Positions 35,600 through 43,932 of a stretch of 52,602 nt of DNA are shown here, in pieces. Position numbers and translations under genes: made by a program. The stretch comes from Solibacillus cecembensis (GTDB taxonomy: Bacteria; Bacillota; Bacilli; Bacillales_A; Planococcaceae). The stretch lies in NCBI RefSeq assembly GCF_001439635.1, contig NZ_LMBZ01000012.1:1-52602 (forward strand), written 5' to 3'. Position 1 is the first letter of the stretch; the number at the start of each line of letters is the position of its first letter. Under the pieces are notes generated by a model. The model was not told the DNA's origin, made no database searches, and saw only the letters and a list, made by a program, of their open reading frames with translations.

Positions 35600-36598
35600 T
35601 CATCCTTTCATAAGCGCGTTCAAAGTTAGATTAGACGTATTATTCATTGTTTGGATATACGCTTTGTCGTCAATAATCGTCAACGTTTTTGCAGGTGTTG
35701 TAAAATCCACCTGGCCATTAAATCCGATATAGCCAATGAGCCCGTCTTGTGGCATCAGTTGCTTCACTGCATCAATGGCATGAAAAGCGGGGGACAGTAA
35801 CCCATGCTGTATAGTATTTCGCTTTTCTAAGGAATCCGTTTGGCATAATGTGTCGAGATTTGCATCCTCATTCGTTGTGGAAAGCGCACCATCTCGAATT
35901 TGTAAAAAACTTTTTGGAGACGTTCCAACAACAGTACATTCATCAAATTCCATGTAATACATGTAAGCAGCTGCTTCCTGAACACGTAAATTTCGGTACA
36001 ACGCAAATGCATCACCCGAAAATTGGGCGGTAGTGAGTTGCTGCGAATGTTGTTGTAAAGAATGCAGCGCATAATCTTTATCATCTAAAGTGGAGGCAGT
36101 GAACAGCTCGTCGATTAATTGATCAATATTCGGTTCCACCTGTTCCGCCTCAATATTTGTATGGAAAACTGCAATTTCATCTGTCAAATGGTCAAAAATG
36201 ATGAGCGTGTCATATACATGAAACTGAAGAGCTGGTACTACTTCATGTAATGCTGTTGGAAGTGCATGAATATAACCAATGCCCCCACCCGTTAATGGAT
36301 ATTGTGTATCGCTTGTAACACGTGGCATCACTTGCTTCAATAAAGAAATTATTTCACCTTCATAGTGATAATGCTTGTTTGTTAAATGTGAGAGATCTTG
36401 TAAATGTGCACCGTTTCCACTATACGTTTTTCGTGGATTGGCTCCGATAAAAGAATAACGCCCATTGCCTTCATTTTTTGCTGAACTTTCAAGTAAAAAT
36501 TTTCGCTGTCCTTGTAGTCGCATAAAAATAGAAATAGGGGTTAATAAATCACCATTGACCTTTTTCATCGATGTACGAAATTTTTGTTTTAATGCCAT
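35600..36598 (-). CDS. trpE: anthranilate synthase component I-like protein with large internal deletions
   Basis: A 332-residue protein in the trpE position, far below the usual 460-520. The N-terminal part is normal: LLES (35-38) and GRYSFIG (46-52) belong to the tryptophan feedback site. LYRNLRV and YMYYMEF, VVGTSPKSFL and GYIGFNGQVDF can be aligned with TrpE. Missing in frame are the block before LYR, the IAGT/ARGK-type segment, the LVDLxRND segment with its acidic residues, SHVMHI, GTLSGAPK and the final GAGIVADS. NPSP before YMYY reads EAAA. The chorismate site is therefore gone and I expect no catalysis. The frame is open throughout, has AAAGGAG before its ATG (36598) and keeps tight coupling to trpD, so it may be kept for another reason. 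Confidence 0.75.
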   Translation of the reverse strand: MALKQKFRTSMKKVNGDLLTPISIFMRLQGQRKFLLESSAKNEGNGRYSFIGANPRKTYSGNGAHLQDLSHLTNKHYHYEGEIISLLKQVMPRVTSDTQYPLTGGGIGYIHALPTALHEVVPALQFHVYDTLIIFDHLTDEIAVFHTNIEAEQVEPNIDQLIDELFTASTLDDKDYALHSLQQHSQQLTTAQFSGDAFALYRNLRVQEAAAYMYYMEFDECTVVGTSPKSFLQIRDGALSTTNEDANLDTLCQTDSLEKRNTIQHGLLSPAFHAIDAVKQLMPQDGLIGYIGFNGQVDFTTPAKTLTIIDDKAYIQTMNNTSNLTLNALMKG

Positions 36599-36627
36599 AT
36601 TGAACACTCCTTTATTTTTGGAATAAA

Positions 36628-36880
36628 AAAAACGCCCTCAACAAAAGGAAAAAATCCTTTTGTTGAGGGCGATAAATACCGCGTTGCCACCTCGATTGAA
36701 GCAAAACTACTGCTTCCACTCAAACCTGATAACGGCAGGGGAACCGTCCACTAACTAACGCTAGTAGCTTTCATAAGGCCCATTCACATGTTTCTTTTGA
36801 CGCATTTTCACCAACCATGCGCTCTCTAAGCAAAAGCAACTTGCTACTCTTCTTATTCATCAATTTGACTCAACTCAGCT
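36628..36880 (-). promoter_or_regulatory. tRNA-Trp T-box riboswitch of the trp operon
   Basis: Read on the minus strand: the stem I base GAAGAGTAG and AGAGAG motif, GGTTGGTGAAAA of the apical region, then the specifier codon TGG (Trp; complement of 36780-36782) in GAATGGGCC. The T-box core AGGTGGCAACGCGG is the complement of 36679-36692. The terminator stem is 36633-36649 with 36655-36671, followed by T residues. Uncharged tRNA-Trp would favour the antiterminator and read-through into trpE. Confidence 0.9.
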
Positions 36881-36903
36881 AATCTCATCTAAACTTTGCT
36901 AGG

Positions 36904-36935
36904 ATGGTGGTCACGCTCCCGCAACCTGCTACCAT
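36904..36935 (-). promoter_or_regulatory. extra hairpin with GGAG loop upstream of the T-box
   Basis: On the minus strand ATGGT, an AGCA bulge and GGTTGCG face CGTGACC and ACCAT across a GGAG loop (G-U pairs included). It precedes stem I of the T-box and is not part of the standard T-box fold. Confidence 0.4.
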
Positions 36936-37130
36936 ATACACGAACAAATTAGATTAAAGTAATTGTACGCGTAAGTAGATAGAAAAGTCAATTATTTTAA
37001 AGCATGCTGGTGACTCGGCAAGTTTGCCATTAAACCTGGTAGGGAATGGTAAGAAGTGATCCGCAAAAATAAAGTTAATTGAAATGTAACCGATATAATA
37101 CTCAAGGAAATTAAAGGAGGACTATATATA

Positions 37131-40019
37131 TTGAATAAAAAACTATTTTTAGCGGTAGCCACTATCCCAATGGTCATAACAGTACCACCAGTTGCGGGGG
37201 CAGAAGGAACATCGTCTATTCCAATTACAGGACAACCAATTGTAAATGAAACATTGACAGCGTCTATTGGGGGCTTAGGAAAAACAAATATTAAAGGGTT
37301 TCAGTGGTATTATGTTGGAATGGCGACAACGGGAGATAGTGCTTCGGTAACGAAAAAACCAATTTCTGGTGCGACATCGATGTCGTTTATAGTACCAGCA
37401 GAAGCCGCGGGTAAAACGGTTATGGTAGAAGCAACATCGACAGAAGGTGAAGTATATAAAAGTGATGCAATGCCTATTAATAAACTATCACTAGAAATCG
37501 CAGCACCAAAACTTACTGGCTATTCGGATTCCAATTTTGTAGCGCCAGGTGAAACGATAAAAGTAGGTGGAGCAGTAGTTACGGATATTGGTGGAGCTAA
37601 ATTAAAAAATAACCAAATTACATATAGCTACAAATGGTATTGGAGCGAAAATGAAACGTATTCGCCTATTGAGGGTGCGACAGGTGGAAATTACACGATA
37701 CCAGTAAGTGCATTGGAAAAAGGTATGAAGCATATTAAGGTTGTGGTATCTGCAACTGTAGGAACAGCCAGTACTGAATCAGATTTTTCAAATGAAGTAA
37801 CGGTATCTAATGAGCCGTCAGAAACATTGATTACAGCTATTGATACATTGCGTATTAGTGACAGTAAGTACAATATAACAACAGACCTAGGTGCATTTAA
37901 AGCGAAGGTAGAGGAGATAGATAGTCAATATCAAGCGTTAGCACCTCCTGCCAAAGCTAATGTGAAAAATTATGCTATATTAGAGCGCGCACTTGCAGAT
38001 ATAAAAGCGATCAGTGCATTAAAAGAAAAAATGGATAAATTCAATGAAAATGAAGTGGAAGCTGAAAAAGTGCTGAAATATATAGCAGATATTGAAGCAG
38101 ATTATGACAAGCTTGATTTATTACAGCGTAGTCTAGATGTAGGGGATGCTTTGTATAATAGCATTCTGGGTATCATGAAAGCACCGACAGATGTTGAAGA
38201 AATTGGAAAGGTGAGAAAGGTTAGTCAAGCGATTGCTAATCTTATTAACTATAACGGTAATCTGGGGCAATACGGATATAAAAAAGTAGAAGATTTACAG
38301 AAGGCGATAGATCAGATTGAAGCCGATATAGAATCAATATCAAAAAACTACCAAACAACGGTACAAAATCTAGCTATTTTAAATGAAGCAAAGCAAGATA
38401 TTAAAAAGATTGCCCAGTTTGATAAGCTTTTTGATAAATTGTCTGGGATTTTGGCACCAGAAAAGCAAGTAACGACAGCCAAATCGATACGTACTGCGTA
38501 TGACAAGCTAACGTTCAAACAGCGACAGTTAGTACCAGCTGAAAATATTACGAAATTACAACTAGCAGAAAATGCTGAAGAATTTCAAATTGCTGCTTTA
38601 AATATAGAAATAGATAGCTATATTGGAGACGATATTTACCCAACCAATCCGACTGAACAAACATGGCAGGATCATGTGACGAATGTGAACCGCATTATTT
38701 CGCAATATAAAAGTTTAACGAAAACATCAGCAGCTAAAATTATTGGCTATACAGAAATCACGCAGTTGCAAAAAGACTTTAAGACAGCTGACAAGGTGAT
38801 TAAGCAAATAAAAGAGTATGATGGACTGTCAAAAGTGAGTGGTGTAAAAGAAAGTAAACTAAAATCGAGCCATAACAATGCTCTAAAAGCTTATAATAAG
38901 CTAACAAGTTTGCAACAATCTCTCGTTTATAATGAAGATCTACTATTAAATAATCCACCGACTGTGACGGTGGATGATAAGGGCAAAGAGCCGGCAGATA
39001 AAGCGGCAGCACAAACATTAAAAGGGGATATTGCGAAGTTTGCTGATATCACAAAATATTCGTTTACAACATTAGAAAAAGATGTGAATACAGCAACAGC
39101 AGCATATAAAAACCTGTCATCTGCTGCGCGTAAACATGTAACGAACTATCATTTATTAACGGCTGCTAGTAAAGATGTGAAAGCAGTAGCATCATTCCAT
39201 AAAAAAGTACAAACGGCTCGCGAAGAAATGAATGTCGCAAAACAAGCGAAAAAGATTGAATCTGTAGAAAAGGCTTTTGCAAAACTACCTGCCAATCAGC
39301 AGCATTTAGCAAATAAGGAATATCAATCATTACTGGATAACCGCCTTGTAGATGGCAATGCAACGGATATTGGTGCATTTAATGAGGCTATCGGAAAAAT
39401 CATAACGGACGATTTATATACAGTGACAGTAGAAGAGATTAAAACATTCTCTCTTCAATACAAAAACCTGAGCTCTAGCGACAAAAAGCGTATTACGAAC
39501 GCCGCTATTTTAAAAACAGCAGAAGCAGATGTGAAAAAGGTCGAATCCTTTATGAAGCAATACGATAAATCATTTAGTAGTAAACCAGAAACGGTTCTTA
39601 AAGCCTTCGCTAAGCTTTCTGCAAAGCAAGTGGGCTTAGTGAATCCAAGTGTTCGTCAAGCGCTAATTGAAGCTGAAAAAGGTCAACAAGGATCAAATGA
39701 AGCAGGCTTTGCGGTAGTGGAATCCATTAATGCACTTATTCAAAAAGGTGTCTATAAAGCAGATTTACAAGTGGATGTATCAACTATTCGAGGGATATAC
39801 GACAAGTTGAGTGCATCTGATAAAAAAGTTGTGAAAAACTATTCGACGCTAACACAGGCCGAAGAAGATTTAAAAAAGGTTGCTGAAGTACATGCATTAT
39901 ATGTGGCCAGCCCTGTTGAAAAAAGCGATAAAGCTCGTCAAGCTTGGGAAACAGCTTTTGGTAAGTTATCTAAAAAATTAGAGCTACTTTATACGGATAT
40001 GTATAAAGATGATATTTAA
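37131..40019 (+). CDS. secreted S-layer-like protein with two Ig-like domains and six helical repeats
   Basis: A 962-residue exported protein with a signal peptide (MNKKLFLAVATIPMVI, cleaved near VAGA/EG). Two Ig-like domains follow (about 30-117 and 118-228, with YYVG/WYWSE and ISGATSMSFIV/IEGATGGNYTI). Then come six degenerate repeats of about 120 residues, each with an A part (Y..L....K..V.NY..L..A..D.K.V) and a B part (A..KL...Q..LV). The repeat type recalls SbsC-like S-layer proteins of bacilli. It ends right after the sixth B part with no LPXTG, SLH or wall-binding domain visible, so how it is held at the surface is unclear. The start is TTG at 37131 after AAAGGAGG, and TATAAT at 37094-37099 may be its -10. 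Confidence 0.75.
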   Translation: MNKKLFLAVATIPMVITVPPVAGAEGTSSIPITGQPIVNETLTASIGGLGKTNIKGFQWYYVGMATTGDSASVTKKPISGATSMSFIVPAEAAGKTVMVEATSTEGEVYKSDAMPINKLSLEIAAPKLTGYSDSNFVAPGETIKVGGAVVTDIGGAKLKNNQITYSYKWYWSENETYSPIEGATGGNYTIPVSALEKGMKHIKVVVSATVGTASTESDFSNEVTVSNEPSETLITAIDTLRISDSKYNITTDLGAFKAKVEEIDSQYQALAPPAKANVKNYAILERALADIKAISALKEKMDKFNENEVEAEKVLKYIADIEADYDKLDLLQRSLDVGDALYNSILGIMKAPTDVEEIGKVRKVSQAIANLINYNGNLGQYGYKKVEDLQKAIDQIEADIESISKNYQTTVQNLAILNEAKQDIKKIAQFDKLFDKLSGILAPEKQVTTAKSIRTAYDKLTFKQRQLVPAENITKLQLAENAEEFQIAALNIEIDSYIGDDIYPTNPTEQTWQDHVTNVNRIISQYKSLTKTSAAKIIGYTEITQLQKDFKTADKVIKQIKEYDGLSKVSGVKESKLKSSHNNALKAYNKLTSLQQSLVYNEDLLLNNPPTVTVDDKGKEPADKAAAQTLKGDIAKFADITKYSFTTLEKDVNTATAAYKNLSSAARKHVTNYHLLTAASKDVKAVASFHKKVQTAREEMNVAKQAKKIESVEKAFAKLPANQQHLANKEYQSLLDNRLVDGNATDIGAFNEAIGKIITDDLYTVTVEEIKTFSLQYKNLSSSDKKRITNAAILKTAEADVKKVESFMKQYDKSFSSKPETVLKAFAKLSAKQVGLVNPSVRQALIEAEKGQQGSNEAGFAVVESINALIQKGVYKADLQVDVSTIRGIYDKLSASDKKVVKNYSTLTQAEEDLKKVAEVHALYVASPVEKSDKARQAWETAFGKLSKKLELLYTDMYKDDI

Positions 40020-40038
40020 AAGATAAGCTTGAAATATA

Positions 40039-40083
40039 AAAATAGCCAACTATCAGAGTTTTTCTGGATAGTTGGCTATTTTT
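40039..40083. terminator. bidirectional terminator between the repeat protein and queT
   Basis: AAAATAGCCAACTATC at 40039-40054 pairs with GATAGTTGGCTATTTT at 40067-40082, with T and A runs at the ends. Confidence 0.85.
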
Positions 40084-40085
40084 CG

Positions 40086-40571
40086 TTAAATTATTTTTTT
40101 AAAGTTTAAACGTTTATTGAGTGCATACATAATTGGTGCACCGACAGCAAGGACAACGAATTCACCGAACGCGACAAACGCCCATGTTTCCCAGAACGGT
40201 AAGTCCAACACAAGATTTAACTGTGCTGCGATAATAAACATCGTAAACGTAAATAACAATGTATTAACAATAAGGCGAGCCCAAATATTTTTAACGAACT
40301 TACAAATGGCAATAAAAATACCTAATGTAAGGATCGTGTGTCCAACGCCGAAAATTAAATCCATTGGTCCAACAGAGGACATCAGGAAGTTGGAAATAAA
40401 TACACCCAATACCACACCAACCATATAGCGTGGATTAAAAGCGATTAAATGGTTAAAGATTTCGGCAATACGAAACTGTACTTGACCGAAACTAATTGGA
40501 GCAACAAGCATTGTTACTGCAATGTAGAGCGCAGCAATAATGGCACTCATAGCTAAATATTTTACTTTCAT
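40086..40571 (-). CDS. queT: QueT-type substrate-binding subunit of a queuosine-precursor ECF transporter
   Basis: A 161-residue membrane protein with about five segments. QVQFRIAEIFNHLIAFNPRY near the N-terminus and GVFISNFLMSSVGPMDLIFG are typical of QueT. It is the S-component that captures preQ1 or a related precursor and works with the shared ECF energising module (not in this window). The ATG at 40571 is preceded by AGGAGG, which is part of a preQ1-I riboswitch at 40580-40618. That RNA supports both the substrate and the start. Confidence 0.9.
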   Translation of the reverse strand: MKVKYLAMSAIIAALYIAVTMLVAPISFGQVQFRIAEIFNHLIAFNPRYMVGVVLGVFISNFLMSSVGPMDLIFGVGHTILTLGIFIAICKFVKNIWARLIVNTLLFTFTMFIIAAQLNLVLDLPFWETWAFVAFGEFVVLAVGAPIMYALNKRLNFKKII

Positions 40572-40579
40572 CTTCTATT

Positions 40580-40618
40580 CCTCCTAGTTTTTTTACGTGG
40601 GATGGTTACGAACCACGA
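40580..40618 (-). promoter_or_regulatory. preQ1-I riboswitch controlling queT
   Basis: On the minus strand CGTGG and CCACG close a small stem around TTCGTAACCATC. It is followed by TAAAAAAACTAGGAGG, the A-rich tail of class I preQ1 riboswitches, which ends in the ribosome site. Ligand binding would pull the tail into the pseudoknot and lower translation of queT. Confidence 0.85.
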
Positions 40619-40796
40619 TGCTTTTCGCATAAGGTAATATTTTAATATAATGACAAGCCTTTCGTCAAATTTCAAAGAATTGTTGAAAAATTGTCACAAT
40701 TAGAAAAGGTGTAATAGTTTAGCGGTTTAAAGCGGCAAATTAACGGAAAAGTCTTGAAATATGGGGATAAATATAATCAGAACATTCTAAAAGTTA

Positions 40797-40825
40797 TTGA
40801 CTATATGATTTCATAGCGGTAATAT
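40797..40825 (+). promoter_or_regulatory. sigma-A promoter of the ABC importer operon
   Basis: TTGACT at 40797-40802, a 17-base spacer and TAATAT at 40820-40825 lie about 70 bases before the substrate-binding protein gene. The 40619-40898 stretch shows no T-box or other riboswitch. Confidence 0.6.
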
Positions 40826-40898
40826 ATTTTTAATTCACACTTTATTCGAATGAAGTGCGACACAAAAAATAGAGAAAGAAATAGGGGGATCATCGTTT

Positions 40899-41915
40899 AT
40901 GACTAAAAAGTTAACGAAGCTATCATTTTTGGTATTTGGGCTTCTTTTATTATTGGCAGCATGTGGTGGAGAAGAACAGGATTCAACTGCTAAAGATGCA
41001 GGGAAAATTGATTCAGCTAATGCAGCTAAAACAGAGGACGAGAAAAAATTTAAAATTGGGATTACTCAAATTGCAGAGCACCCATCATTAGATGCAGCAA
41101 CAGATGGTTTCAAAAAAGCGATTGAAGATGCAGGTATTAAAACAGAGTATCTCGATAAATCAGCAAATAATGATAACACGGCCAATTTAACAATTGCGCA
41201 ACAACTAGTAAGTGAAAATGTAGATTTAATTTTTGCAAACTCAACACCATCAGCACAAGCAGTAAAGAGTGTAACGACTGAAATTCCAACTCTTTTCACA
41301 TCTGTAACTGACGCGGTTGGTGCAGAATTAATTGACTCAATGGCAACACCAGGTGGAAATGTAACGGGTACAATTGATTTACACCCAGAAACAATGCCAA
41401 AGACAATTGCATTCCTAAAAGACTTAGGTGCAAAAAACATTGGGATGATTTACAACGCAGGTGAGCAAAACTCAGTAGCACAAATTACGACAGTAAAAGA
41501 ATTAGCAGCTAAAGAAGGCTTAACAATTGTTGAAGCAGCTGCATCAAATCCAGCAGAAGTTCAACAAGCTGCGGAATCTTTACTTGGCAAAGTAGAAGCC
41601 TTTTATATTATTACAGATAATACAGTAGTATCGGCTTTAGAATCAGTAATTAGTGTTGCGAATGCAAACAAATTGCCATTAATCGTAGGCGAGCTTGATT
41701 CAGTAGCACGTGGTGGTTTAGCTGCATACGGTTTCGAATACTTTGATATCGGCTATGAAGCAGGTCAAATGGCGGCACAAATTTTATTAGAAGGTAAAAC
41801 ACCAGCTGAAATTCCAGCGGCATACCCAGCCAATTTAAAACTATTAATTAACAAAGATACTGCGGAAACACTAGGTTTAGAAATTAAGCCTGAGTGGGAA
41901 GCGGAAGTACAATAA
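40899..41915 (+). CDS. ABC transporter substrate-binding lipoprotein (TrpX-like family)
   Basis: A 338-residue lipoprotein with a signal and lipobox LAAC (C22). The mature part is a two-lobe binding protein of the ABC_sub_bind family (KIGITQIAEHPSLDAATDGF, VDLIFANSTPSAQAV, GAKNIGMIYNAGEQNS, GYEAGQMAAQILLEGK). Members include TrpX, which binds tryptophan or another aromatic amino acid. It is the first gene of an importer with the permease and ATPase downstream. The ATG has AGGGGG upstream. The 4-kb distance from the trp operon makes tryptophan a fair guess, but there is no T-box here and the ligand is unproven. Confidence 0.8.
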   Translation: MTKKLTKLSFLVFGLLLLLAACGGEEQDSTAKDAGKIDSANAAKTEDEKKFKIGITQIAEHPSLDAATDGFKKAIEDAGIKTEYLDKSANNDNTANLTIAQQLVSENVDLIFANSTPSAQAVKSVTTEIPTLFTSVTDAVGAELIDSMATPGGNVTGTIDLHPETMPKTIAFLKDLGAKNIGMIYNAGEQNSVAQITTVKELAAKEGLTIVEAAASNPAEVQQAAESLLGKVEAFYIITDNTVVSALESVISVANANKLPLIVGELDSVARGGLAAYGFEYFDIGYEAGQMAAQILLEGKTPAEIPAAYPANLKLLINKDTAETLGLEIKPEWEAEVQ

Positions 41916-41919
41916 CACA

Positions 41920-41952
41920 GATTCGCGCTAAGCACACCACTTAGCGCGAATC
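41920..41952 (+). terminator. hairpin after the binding-protein gene
   Basis: GATTCGCGCTAAG at 41920-41932 pairs with CTTAGCGCGAATC at 41940-41952. No strong T run follows, so it probably limits read-through or protects the upstream message rather than ending it fully. Confidence 0.6.
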
Positions 41953-41957
41953 CTTAT

Positions 41958-42018
41958 TTGGGCCAACAGGATGTTGGTCACTCAGGCGTTGCCGCAGGAC
42001 GCGGCGTTCTTAGCCTGA
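41958..42018 (+). repeat. GC-rich palindromic repeat inside the importer operon
   Basis: GCCAACAGGATGTTGG is one hairpin. TCAGGC and GCCTGA then enclose GCCGCAGGACGCGGC, a second. Together they look like a REP/BIME-type unit. An open frame through it extends the permease gene upstream to 41958 but is not used. Confidence 0.6.
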
Positions 42019-42053
42019 ATTCCATTAAAACAATAGTTAGGGGATGGTTCGAG

Positions 42054-43094
42054 ATGTTTACAGCTTTGTTTGGTTCAGTAGAGCAAGGAATCATCTATGC
42101 AATTATGGCGCTCGGAGTGTATTTAACATTCCGAGTGTTAGACTTTCCAGATTTAACAGTCGATGGTAGCTTTGTAACGGGGGCTGGTACAGCGGCAATG
42201 ATGATTGTGCTTGGCTATAACCCGATTTTAGCAACAATCGTAGCGATGGTTGCTGGATTTCTTGCAGGATGTATGACGGGTTTATTACATACAAAAGGGA
42301 AAATCAATCCGCTACTTTCTGGGATTTTGATGATGATTGCCTTGTATTCGATCAACCTTCGTATTATGGGGATTACATCTGATACAGGTGTAACACGCCC
42401 CAATATTCCACTATTAAATACGGATACAGTGTTCACGATGTTTAACGACTTCTGGTCAAAGTTAGGCATAGATAGCGTACTTTCAAGTGCAGTAACAGCA
42501 ATGGGAGGAAAATCACTTCCATCGACATGGGGTATTTTATTTTTCATGCTAATCGTAACATTGGTCATTAAACTAATAATGGACCGATTCTTAAAAACAG
42601 AAATTGGACTTGCGATTCGAGCGACAGGGGACAATAAGCGGATGATTCGAAGTTTTTCTGCTAACACAGATTCTTTGATCATTTTAGGCCTTGGCTTATC
42701 GAACGGGATGGTTGCATTATCGGGTGCGTTAATTGCCCAATATACAAAGTTTGCGGATATTGGTCTAGGTATCGGGATGATCGTTGTCGGATTAGCTTCG
42801 GTTATTATCGGTGAAGCAATCTTTGGTACGAAGTCGATTATGCGTACAACATTTGCCGTTATTGCTGGTGCGGTTATTTATCGTTTAATTTACGCTTTGG
42901 CATTGCGAGTTGGTTGGTTAGACACGGGCGATATGAAGTTAATTACCGCGATTATCGTTATTTTAGCATTAATTATTCCACAAGTTTTAAATAAGCAAAA
43001 AGAGAAAAAGCGTAAGGCAAAGCGTTTAGCGGCGCGAGTAGCAGCACAAAAGGCAAGATTAAATGTAGAGCAAGGGGGAAATGGTCTTGCTTAA
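42054..43094 (+). CDS. ABC transporter permease (TrpY-like)
   Basis: A 346-residue permease with about nine membrane segments, of the branched-chain-amino-acid/monosaccharide permease class. The start block LGVYLTFRVLDFPDLTVDGS, with GKINPLLSGILMMIALYSIN and the EAA-like LAIRATGDNKRMIRS loop, marks the family paired with TrpX-like binding proteins. ATG at 42054 follows GGGGATGG; the frame to 41958 crosses a palindromic repeat and lacks a ribosome site. It overlaps the ATPase gene by 14 bases, so the two are coupled. Confidence 0.85.
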   Translation: MFTALFGSVEQGIIYAIMALGVYLTFRVLDFPDLTVDGSFVTGAGTAAMMIVLGYNPILATIVAMVAGFLAGCMTGLLHTKGKINPLLSGILMMIALYSINLRIMGITSDTGVTRPNIPLLNTDTVFTMFNDFWSKLGIDSVLSSAVTAMGGKSLPSTWGILFFMLIVTLVIKLIMDRFLKTEIGLAIRATGDNKRMIRSFSANTDSLIILGLGLSNGMVALSGALIAQYTKFADIGLGIGMIVVGLASVIIGEAIFGTKSIMRTTFAVIAGAVIYRLIYALALRVGWLDTGDMKLITAIIVILALIIPQVLNKQKEKKRKAKRLAARVAAQKARLNVEQGGNGLA

Positions 43095-43881
43095 ACTAGA
43101 TGGTATTAACAAAATATTTAATGAAGGCACACCAGATGAAAAAAATGCATTAGATAATATTAATTTGCATTTAGCAGCGGGTGACTTTGTAACAATTATC
43201 GGCAGTAACGGGGCAGGCAAGTCGACGATGATGAACATGATTTCGGGTGCATTGACACCGGATTTTGGTTCGATTGTGATTGATGGTAATGATTTAACAC
43301 GCCTGCCTGAGCACAAGCGTGCGCTGCATATTGGACGTGTTTTCCAAGATCCAATGGCGGGCACAGCACCTTCTATGACGATTGAAGAAAACTTGGCCAT
43401 CGCCTATTCCCGAAATACAAAACGTGGATTACGTGGTGGGGTTGATAAAAAGCGTCGAGAATTTTTCAAGCAATCATTAGAAAAGCTTCATCTTAATTTG
43501 GAAAACCGTTTAACTGCGAAAGTAGGATTGCTGTCAGGTGGGGAACGTCAAGCATTGAGTTTATTAATGGCGACATTTACAAAGCCAGCCATTTTATTGT
43601 TAGATGAACATACAGCTGCGCTAGACCCATCGCGTGCAGAGCTCATTACAAAGCTAACAAAGGAGCTTGTTGAGGAAAGTAACTTAACGACGCTTATGGT
43701 AACACATAATATGCAGCAAGCGCTAGATTTAGGAAATCGCCTCATTATGATGGACAAAGGTCAGATTATTTTGGAAGTCGGTGCAGAGCGTAAATCAGCA
43801 TTAACGATTCCAGATTTAATGACCGAATTTGAACACATTCGTGGTGAAAAAATGAATTCAGACCGTGCATTATTGGGATAA
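43081..43881 (+). CDS. ABC transporter ATP-binding protein (TrpZ-like)
   Basis: A 266-residue ATPase. The Walker A is IGSNGAGKSTMM, the signature LLSGGERQALSLL, the Walker B ILLLDEHTAALDP and the switch His in MVTHNMQQAL. It powers the importer formed with the two genes upstream. Two starts are possible: ATG at 43081, only a few bases after AAGGGGG, or TTG at 43087 with better spacing; the ATG is kept. The operon ends at the hairpin 43886-43921. Confidence 0.9.
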   Translation: MVLLKLDGINKIFNEGTPDEKNALDNINLHLAAGDFVTIIGSNGAGKSTMMNMISGALTPDFGSIVIDGNDLTRLPEHKRALHIGRVFQDPMAGTAPSMTIEENLAIAYSRNTKRGLRGGVDKKRREFFKQSLEKLHLNLENRLTAKVGLLSGGERQALSLLMATFTKPAILLLDEHTAALDPSRAELITKLTKELVEESNLTTLMVTHNMQQALDLGNRLIMMDKGQIILEVGAERKSALTIPDLMTEFEHIRGEKMNSDRALLG

Positions 43882-43885
43882 AAAT

Positions 43886-43924
43886 AAGCCCGTATTCCTT
43901 CAAAATGAGGAATGCGGGCTTGTT
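43886..43924. terminator. terminator between the importer operon and ilvA
   Basis: AAGCCCGTATTCCT at 43886-43899 pairs with AGGAATGCGGGCTT at 43908-43921 (one G-U pair). It lies between convergent genes. Confidence 0.8.
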
Positions 43925-43932
43925 TATTTACC

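Noticed and set aside
35600..36598. Frameshift or sequencing error as the cause of the short trpE
   Set aside because: The frame is open throughout and conserved segments stay in one frame, so single-base errors do not explain the missing blocks.
41958..42053. 32-codon upstream extension of the permease
   Set aside because: It crosses palindromic repeats and has no ribosome site, while ATG 42054 has a good one.
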